49,891 bases of DNA from Desulfocapsa sp. (GTDB lineage Bacteria > Desulfobacterota > Desulfobulbia > Desulfobulbales > Desulfocapsaceae), in the NCBI GenBank assembly GCA_016765495.1, contig JAESPV010000007.1, positions 6,669 through 56,559 of the forward strand, in the 5' to 3' direction. Of this stretch, positions 44,342-49,891 are shown piece after piece. Position 1 is the first letter of the stretch, and every line of letters begins with the position of its first letter. The position numbers and the translations under genes were made by a program. The notes under the pieces are model-generated. The model made no database searches. It was not told the DNA's origin and saw nothing but the letters and a program-made list of their open reading frames with translations.

Positions 44342-45421
44342 TTGGCCCGGGTACTTATTAAAAATGTAACTAAGGCATATGGGGATACCGAAATTATTCA
44401 CGGTATCAATGTTGCCATTGAAGATGGGGAATTTATCGTTATTGTCGGCCCGTCAGGATGCGGAAAAACCACACTGTTACGAATGATTGCAGGACTGGAG
44501 GAGATCAGCAGCGGTACTATTTCCATTGGTGAAAAGATTGTGAATGAGCTTGAGCCAAAAGACCGTGATATCGCAATGGTTTTTCAAAATTATGCGCTCT
44601 ATCCACACATGACCGTATTTAAAAATATGGCTTACGGCCTGAAACTTCGAAAATTAAGTAAGAAAGATATTAAATCCCGTGTGGCTCAGGCCGCAAAATT
44701 ATTACAGCTTGAAGAACTTCTGGATCGGAAACCACGGCAACTTTCAGGCGGACAACGTCAACGGGTGGCCATGGGACGCTGTATTGTAAGAGAGCCTAAC
44801 GTTTTTTTATTTGACGAACCTCTAAGCAACCTGGACGCTAAACTACGCGTGCAGATGCGACTTGAATTACGTAATCTCCACAGACGTCTGAAGGTTACCA
44901 GTATTTATGTAACTCACGATCAAGTAGAAGCCATGACGCTGGGTGATCGACTGGTGGTTATCAATGATGGTTATGTTCAACAGATTGGTTCTCCGATCGA
45001 CCTGTATGAGCAACCATCCACAAGGTTTGTTGCAGGATTTATTGGGTCGCCTTCGATGAATTTCATAGATGGCCGGATTAGTGATAATGGAAAGCTGGCA
45101 GAGTTGTCGAAGAATTTACATTTACCTCTCAACCCTGATACTACAGCAGGGCAAGAAGGCAGGGAGGTAACTGTTGGTATTCGACCTGAACATTTCTCCC
45201 TCACGGAACACATAGAGCAATTCACATTTTCTTTAATGGTGGATCATACGGAGTTTCATGGTGCAGATACAATTGTATATGGCCGCTTATCGAATAATGA
45301 AGAACTCCTTACCGTGCGTTTACCGCACATTCGTCGTGTCGATCCTGAGAAACCGCTGCTTTTAACTGTTGCACCGGAGTGTATCCATCTCTTTGAGCAA
45401 AAAACAGGTGAACGTATTTGA
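44342..45421 (+). CDS. ugpC: glycerol-3-phosphate ABC ATPase
   Basis: ATP-binding subunit, 359 residues, starting at TTG one base after the ugpE stop ([14 protein letters not shown]). Walker [21 protein letters not shown]-loop [13 protein letters not shown], signature [13 protein letters not shown], Walker [13 protein letters not shown] and H-loop [14 protein letters not shown] are all intact. The C-terminal 110 residues are the TOBE regulatory domain found in MalK/UgpC. The gene order B-A-E-C matches E. coli, but the phosphodiesterase gene ugpQ is absent. It ends convergent with the acyltransferase gene. Confidence 0.93.
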   Translation: MARVLIKNVTKAYGDTEIIHGINVAIEDGEFIVIVGPSGCGKTTLLRMIAGLEEISSGTISIGEKIVNELEPKDRDIAMVFQNYALYPHMTVFKNMAYGLKLRKLSKKDIKSRVAQAAKLLQLEELLDRKPRQLSGGQRQRVAMGRCIVREPNVFLFDEPLSNLDAKLRVQMRLELRNLHRRLKVTSIYVTHDQVEAMTLGDRLVVINDGYVQQIGSPIDLYEQPSTRFVAGFIGSPSMNFIDGRISDNGKLAELSKNLHLPLNPDTTAGQEGREVTVGIRPEHFSLTEHIEQFTFSLMVDHTEFHGADTIVYGRLSNNEELLTVRLPHIRRVDPEKPLLLTVAPECIHLFEQKTGERI

Positions 45422-45489
45422 GTTATACGCTGTGCCTGCGATGGCTGTAATCGATAAAAAAACCCACGATTATTTTACGTGTTTAACTG

Positions 45490-45522
45490 GGGTCAATCCG
45501 TTTGGGAGATTCGGAGTGACCC
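45490..45522. terminator. stem-loop between convergent ugpC and the acyltransferase fusion gene
   Basis: GGGTCA (45490-45495) pairs with TGACCC (45517-45522), and TCCG with CGGA inside, with one internal mismatch. No T-run follows on either strand. A weak CACG stem followed by seven Ts on the minus strand (45462-45481 region) may be the actual end of the minus transcript. Confidence 0.4.
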
Positions 45523-45534
45523 ACATTGGTGGCT

Positions 45535-48135
45535 TTAAGGTTCAAGGGCCCGATAGTCTATCTTCCCGGTGCCAAGGACCGGAATGGTTTCTACCCGAAT
45601 TACACGTCGAATAGTATGTAATGCTGAAAAGCCAAACTCACGGATAATTCGATTGGCCTCTTCTCTTTCCAGGTCAAAGGTGAGGAAAAGCACAATTTCG
45701 GGGTGATCATCACCTGGAGTAGCAGAAACAGCAAGAAGCGGCTCATCTTCTCCTGGAAATTTGGCTGTAAGAATCTCTTCGATGGCCGGAAGAGAAATCA
45801 TCTCACCACCTAACTTTATAAAACGTTTTAGACGACCTGCAAATGTGAGAATTCCGTCGTGTTCAATAACAAGATCCCCACTGTCGTACCATTTTTTTCC
45901 CTGATATTCGACAAAAGGTGATTTCCCGTCATAATTCAGGTATCCGTTAAACACATTTGGACCTCGAAGGAGGAGTTTTCCAATTTCTCCTTCCTTTACC
46001 GGAAGACCGGTTTCAGTATGAACAAGTGCATATTCCATGGAAGGTAAAACTCTGCCAATGCTTCCCGGAACTGGTGAAGCGGGGTCATTCACACTGACAA
46101 GAGGCGAACATTCAGTGACTCCATACCCTTCACAGACAATGACTTCAGGAAAACTTTTCGCCATGGCCTCGTACACATAAGGTTGGCATTTTTCAGCACC
46201 GGTGAAAGCAATACGCACGGTATTCAGTTTTTCTTCTCCAACTGCCCTTGCAATACCGACAAGAAACGTGGGAGTTCCTATAAGCAGAGAAACTTTATAG
46301 CCAAGAACAATTCTTGCAAGCAATGCCCCTTCCGTTGGGTTTGGCGAGTAAACCGTTGGCAGGCCCATTACAAGCGGCATAAGTACTGTCCCTGCAAGAC
46401 CGAGCGAATGAAAAGGCGGGAGCATTCCGAGAAGACTGTCATTTTTTGTAAGAGTTAATACGGCTGTGAAATCTGCAATATTAGAAAGGAAGTTTGTATG
46501 GCTTAAAACCACAGCCTTTGGGTGAGATTCTGAACCTGATGTAAAGAGAATTGCAGCTGTTTCCTTGATATCAACACGTTCAAGACTCTGCAATGAAAAA
46601 CGTGCCAGAAACAGAGCTTTTAACTTTGCTGGAAGTGTAATTTCTGCAACCATCTCTTCTAAAAAGAGGAATTTCACACCTAGCTTGTCAAGATCAACAC
46701 CTTGTCCTTTTATTTTCTCATGCAGAGCCTTTGCCGTTATAACATGTTTTACACTGGCATTATTCAAACAGTAACTCATATTGGCCAGCCCAACAGTCCA
46801 ATTCACCATCACCGGAACTTTTCCTGAAAACACAACAGTGAAATAGGAAAGTGCAGCACTCACCGTTGCCGGCAGCATTATTCCCACATTTAGAGCAGAG
46901 AGAGAAGAAATCATAGATCGCAGAGCAAACATACCAGTGACCAATTGCCTGTAGGTTTTGGGACCACTGATCTGATCTGCGACGATCACCTTAGCAGGAT
47001 TTTCCTTTGCCCTGGCGAGAAAAAGAGAGGCCACATTTTCACCCTGCGGCATAAGCAGTGGCTCATTACTCTTCCCGAGAAACCAACGCTTATCGACTAC
47101 TATTTCTTCAGTGCCTTCGGGAGAACTGAATTCTCCGGCAGCTGCCAATATACAATGTGCAACATTCTCGATGGAATCCAGAGTTGACAAACTCACTCCG
47201 AATTCCAGCTCAAGCCATGATGAATACTCGACCAGAATAAGAGAATCCATACCAAGGTCGTTTGTAAGAGTATCCTTTTCATTTATCACTTTGACTCCGC
47301 TTAATTCGCGAAGTTTCTCAAGAACCAGTTCTTTTGTGGCTGCGGGGATATGATTAGTGTCATCACTAACCCTTACTCGTACAGGCTCGGGAATGTGTTT
47401 AGCTTCCCTTCCCTCCCACCAGAAATAAGGAATTTTAGTGTTGTATTGATCAACTTCATTATAGAAATCCTCGAGATATCTGTTTATCCGCAACTTATCA
47501 GCAGTTCGTGGAAAAGTATGCTGCTCGACAAATTCGACTAGCACCTGACGTTTTGGCATAAAAAATAATCCTGCCGATGCGAGTGCCAAACAATATAAAC
47601 GAATATTTTTGGTGAGTGACACCGGGCCGCTGGCACGACTAAAGCTGCTCCCCCAAAGACCAGTAGTGCGAATCAACACAATCCTGACATCTGGAAGCCT
47701 TTTTAACACAAGCTCAACCGAACTGTTTGCGCCAATGGATTCGTGCCTGCTACGATAGAGTTTTCCTGCCGGATAAAGAAGAATATTATTCCCCTGCTTT
47801 AAGCCAGTTATAATTTCCTCAACACCCTCAATGACAGCTTTTCTTCCCCGATTCCCCTTTGTTTGCAAATCAGGAATTACCACGGCATTGATTGTCTTCA
47901 TCAATGGACGCAGCAAGGTTTTGTCAACCTGCGCCTCATCAGCCAGAGGACGTGGAGCAAAGTCACGAAAAAGATGCGCCATCACAATAAGCGGATCAAT
48001 GAGTGCCGGGTGATTCGGCATAAACAGAATGGATGTATTGCCTTTTTCACGAACAGCATCCAAACCGGTAATTGTAACTCTGTAACGGAGGCTCAATACA
48101 AATAAAAGAAGTTTATGAATGAGTGTTTTAAGCAT
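45535..48135 (-). CDS. Aas-like fusion: PlsC acyltransferase, ACP and acyl-ligase
   Basis: An 866-residue protein whose three parts are clear. Residues 1-220 are a PlsC-type acyltransferase with MPNHPALID (H42, D47). About 265-335 is an acyl-carrier domain with NDLGMDSL, the serine S298 being the phosphopantetheine site. The rest is an AMP-forming ligase with LFTSGSESHPKAVVLSH (532-541 region), GYGVTECSPLVS and YDSGDLV. E. coli Aas has the acyltransferase and ligase but no ACP, so this version could load its own carrier. In the PlsC third motif the usual PEG is PAG (YPAGKL), so the acceptor may differ. Start at 48135 has AAGGAG; the longer frame to 48222 lacks support. It overlaps the transporter by 8 bases. 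Confidence 0.88.
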   Translation of the reverse strand: MLKTLIHKLLLFVLSLRYRVTITGLDAVREKGNTSILFMPNHPALIDPLIVMAHLFRDFAPRPLADEAQVDKTLLRPLMKTINAVVIPDLQTKGNRGRKAVIEGVEEIITGLKQGNNILLYPAGKLYRSRHESIGANSSVELVLKRLPDVRIVLIRTTGLWGSSFSRASGPVSLTKNIRLYCLALASAGLFFMPKRQVLVEFVEQHTFPRTADKLRINRYLEDFYNEVDQYNTKIPYFWWEGREAKHIPEPVRVRVSDDTNHIPAATKELVLEKLRELSGVKVINEKDTLTNDLGMDSLILVEYSSWLELEFGVSLSTLDSIENVAHCILAAAGEFSSPEGTEEIVVDKRWFLGKSNEPLLMPQGENVASLFLARAKENPAKVIVADQISGPKTYRQLVTGMFALRSMISSLSALNVGIMLPATVSAALSYFTVVFSGKVPVMVNWTVGLANMSYCLNNASVKHVITAKALHEKIKGQGVDLDKLGVKFLFLEEMVAEITLPAKLKALFLARFSLQSLERVDIKETAAILFTSGSESHPKAVVLSHTNFLSNIADFTAVLTLTKNDSLLGMLPPFHSLGLAGTVLMPLVMGLPTVYSPNPTEGALLARIVLGYKVSLLIGTPTFLVGIARAVGEEKLNTVRIAFTGAEKCQPYVYEAMAKSFPEVIVCEGYGVTECSPLVSVNDPASPVPGSIGRVLPSMEYALVHTETGLPVKEGEIGKLLLRGPNVFNGYLNYDGKSPFVEYQGKKWYDSGDLVIEHDGILTFAGRLKRFIKLGGEMISLPAIEEILTAKFPGEDEPLLAVSATPGDDHPEIVLFLTFDLEREEANRIIREFGFSALHTIRRVIRVETIPVLGTGKIDYRALEP

Positions 48136-49423
48136 TATTTCTCCTTGCCTGTTCCCTGGCAGAAGCTGATGAATTGGTAACTTTAGAACCGGTATGAAAA
48201 AGAACGGCTGAGAGCATTCCAAACATTCCCAGTAATAGCATATTGGACGATGGGAGAAAGGTATTGTCCAATAGAGTAAAAGTCGGCCCAGCTATCAACA
48301 TTCCAGAAAAAGCACAAAAACTTGCGGCGGCTATCACCTGCCCCTTCTTATCCCGATCTGGCCGAACCTGTATAAAAGCAGTTAACGGTATAAGGAAAAT
48401 GCCACCGAAAAATCCTGCTCCCATAAGAGACACAAGAAGAAGTAGCCATTGCAAATCGAGTTCCATTCCAGCAGCCACACCTGCCCCAAACAAACAGCCC
48501 CCCATACCAAAACTTGCAGGGCCAAGAACATGAGACCAACGTTCGGGGCTGGTAATTATTGGGGCAAGCAGTGCCCCGGCGCACACCCCGACCATCAGAG
48601 ATACCGCCAGTAAACTGGTCGCGGTCACTGACATTTTGAGTTCACCGAGCCCCATGGTATTAATAAGCATCACAGCAATTAAACTTAGAAAATAGAAATA
48701 AACATTCCCAATAACTGCAAGCAACAACGGCGGATCATGACGAAATTTAATGCTTTCCTGTAGTGACACAATAGGTCCTGCCCAGGGAAAAGGTCTGTGA
48801 CCCTTTGTACTTTCAATTCGTTTAATTCCAAAAGCTGCAATAATACCACCAAGTGCCACTGACAAAACAGTAACCGCAACCAATAATCTGCCAAAAGGTA
48901 TATCTGTGGCAAACCAATGTTGATCGAGGGCAATCCCAGCAACTGCCATTCCAAGCAATATTGCCGTCGTTGTCACCAGTTTAAGGAGTGCATTTGCTTT
49001 AGTAACATACCAGGAAGGATAGAGCTCCGGGATGGAGCCATTGAGGGCCGGGCCAAAGAAGGTTGACTGGATCCCCATGAGGAAAACCATGGCAAGTATC
49101 CAGTTCCAGCTGAGTGTAATAATTCCATAGGCGCCAACCAGCATGGCTGCGCCTTCGAGAAATTTTACCCAAATGATAACCTGGCGTTTAGGAAAACGAT
49201 CGGCAAACCAACCGCCATAGGCAGAAAAAAGAATAAAAGGAAGGGAAAACAACATGGTTGCCGTTCCCTGGAGTCCAGATAATCCTGCAATAACGGCCAG
49301 AAGTAAAGCAGCCTGTTTAAAGAAATTATCGTTAAAAACACCTAAAAAATAGGTGGCAGCCATGGCAAAAAAACGAGATCTTGCGGCCTGTATTTCTAAC
49401 TTCTCCTGCGCATTAATTCTCAT
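48128..49423 (-). CDS. LplT-like MFS transporter
   Basis: A 431-residue major-facilitator protein with about 12 helices. FLGVFNDNFFKQAALLLAVIAG at the N-terminus and the loop GGWFADRFPKRQVIIWVKFLEGAAM are like E. coli LplT, the lysophospholipid flippase whose gene sits in front of aas. Here the order is the same: this gene overlaps the start of the acyltransferase fusion by 8 bases. That pairing is the main evidence for the lysophospholipid role. AAAGG lies before the ATG. It begins 24 bases after the pilT stop. Confidence 0.88.
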   Translation of the reverse strand: MRINAQEKLEIQAARSRFFAMAATYFLGVFNDNFFKQAALLLAVIAGLSGLQGTATMLFSLPFILFSAYGGWFADRFPKRQVIIWVKFLEGAAMLVGAYGIITLSWNWILAMVFLMGIQSTFFGPALNGSIPELYPSWYVTKANALLKLVTTTAILLGMAVAGIALDQHWFATDIPFGRLLVAVTVLSVALGGIIAAFGIKRIESTKGHRPFPWAGPIVSLQESIKFRHDPPLLLAVIGNVYFYFLSLIAVMLINTMGLGELKMSVTATSLLAVSLMVGVCAGALLAPIITSPERWSHVLGPASFGMGGCLFGAGVAAGMELDLQWLLLLVSLMGAGFFGGIFLIPLTAFIQVRPDRDKKGQVIAAASFCAFSGMLIAGPTFTLLDNTFLPSSNMLLLGMFGMLSAVLFHTGSKVTNSSASAREQARRNNA

Positions 49424-49447
49424 TTACCTTTGTACCTTCAGTGGAAT

Positions 49448-49891
49448 TTACACCTCAGTGAAATCAGAAGGAGGTTTTTTTAAGAATTTTAAAAATTTTG
49501 ATTTTTCAACGGCATTGGAATATGCATCATCTGCACTGATCATCCGTCTGTCCAGATATTCCATAATACTGTCATCAAGTGTCCGCATGCCATATTTCTT
49601 ACCGGTCTGCATAACAGAGGCAATCTGATATGTCTTTCCTTCCCTGATAAGATTACGTACAGCAGGAGTTGCAATAAGCACCTCAAGTGCTGCACATCGT
49701 CCTTTTATATCAACTCTTTTAAACAAGGTCTGAGAAACAACAGCTTTCAAAGCATCAGAAAGGGTGGATCGTACCTGTCCCTGCTGATTTGCCGGAAAAA
49801 TTTCAACCACACGATCGACGGTTTTCATGGCATTGAGAGTGTGGAGTGTTCCAAAAACAAGATGCCCGGTCATTGCAGCTTCCATGGCGAG
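49448..49891 (-). CDS. pilT: PilT-type twitching-motility ATPase, C-terminal part
   Basis: The gene runs off the right edge; 147 codons of the C-terminal half are visible. The block AMEAAMTGHLVFGTLHTLNAMKTVDRVVEIFPANQQGQVRSTLSDALKAVVSQTL is characteristic of PilT, the hexameric ATPase that retracts type IV pili, and the tail TYQIASVMQTGKKYGMRTLDDSIMEYL is typical too. The Walker A region is outside the window. It heads an operon with the LplT-like and acyltransferase genes, 24 bases apart. Function as PilT rather than PilU is likely but not settled without the N-terminus. Confidence 0.93.
   Translation of the reverse strand, partial: LAMEAAMTGHLVFGTLHTLNAMKTVDRVVEIFPANQQGQVRSTLSDALKAVVSQTLFKRVDIKGRCAALEVLIATPAVRNLIREGKTYQIASVMQTGKKYGMRTLDDSIMEYLDRRMISADDAYSNAVEKSKFLKFLKKPPSDFTEV

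Noticed and set aside
47631..47646. Sigma-54-like TGGCACG in the acyltransferase gene
   Set aside because: The second half does not match TTGC and it lies inside coding sequence; chance.
1..49891. Mobile elements, CRISPR arrays, tRNA and rRNA genes
   Set aside because: No transposase, integrase, regularly spaced repeat, tRNA-like fold or rRNA block was seen on either strand by reading; short or degenerate ones could be missed without a search.

Overview
The window looks like ordinary chromosome from an anaerobic Gram-negative bacterium, most likely a sulfate- or sulfur-metabolising member of the Desulfobacterota (Desulfobulbales-like). The taxonomic call is an inference from gene content and protein style: formate-tetrahydrofolate ligase of the long form, full-length three-domain NifU with NifS, PEP synthase, FAD-dependent thymidylate synthase, a secreted CbiK-type chelatase under a cobalamin riboswitch, a Kdo transferase (hence an LPS outer membrane) and several two-component proteins. 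Base composition is moderate and slightly AT-rich, without an obvious compositional island. I see no IS element, phage, CRISPR array, tRNA or rRNA.

Layout. 0-7.1 kb, minus strand: fhs with its own promoter and terminator; a tight nifU-nifS-thyX operon; pgm. 7.1-12 kb, plus strand: ppsA with a promoter and leader hairpin, a perfect bidirectional terminator, a small Trm112-like gene (minus), then coupled proC-nadK. 12-14.3 kb, minus: a PHP phosphoesterase and an NtrC-type regulator. 14.5-18.7 kb, plus: a lipoprotein, a cobalamin riboswitch with exported CbiK, a FlgO-family lipoprotein, two small unrecognised genes (one a zinc ribbon) and a DpaA-type L,D-transpeptidase. 18.7-24.7 kb: a Crp/Fnr regulator divergent from dinB, then sppA, an orphan solute-binding protein and a GATE-domain membrane protein. 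24.7-26.9 kb, minus: lemA with two TPM-domain genes. 27-29.8 kb, plus: a FecCD/BtuCDF-type metal-complex importer whose promoter overlaps a Fur-like dyad. 30.3-33.6 kb: a Na+/H+ antiporter, a Ste24-type protease and rsmE. 33.9-41 kb, plus: a large hybrid histidine kinase and overlapping waaA-comEC. 41.2-45.4 kb, plus: ugpBAEC. 45.5-49.9 kb, minus: pilT (cut by the edge), an LplT-like transporter and an acyltransferase-ACP-acyl-ligase fusion.

How it fits together. The first 12 kb is central metabolism: one-carbon activation, Fe-S assembly, sugar phosphates, gluconeogenesis, proline and NADP. The middle is envelope and stress: lipoproteins, peptidoglycan trimming, envelope proteases, metal handling, translesion synthesis. 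The right end converges on phospholipid economy, with glycerol-3-phosphate uptake (ugp) facing a lysophospholipid-type flippase and acyl-transfer protein.

The items most worth a second look are the riboswitch-to-CbiK unit with a possible Shine-Dalgarno-sequestering hairpin, the Fur-like operator on the BtuCDF-type operon, the PlsC-ACP-ligase fusion with an altered PlsC motif, the two-gene zinc-ribbon unit, and the binding-protein/GATE pair. No completely new defence or mobile system is evident.
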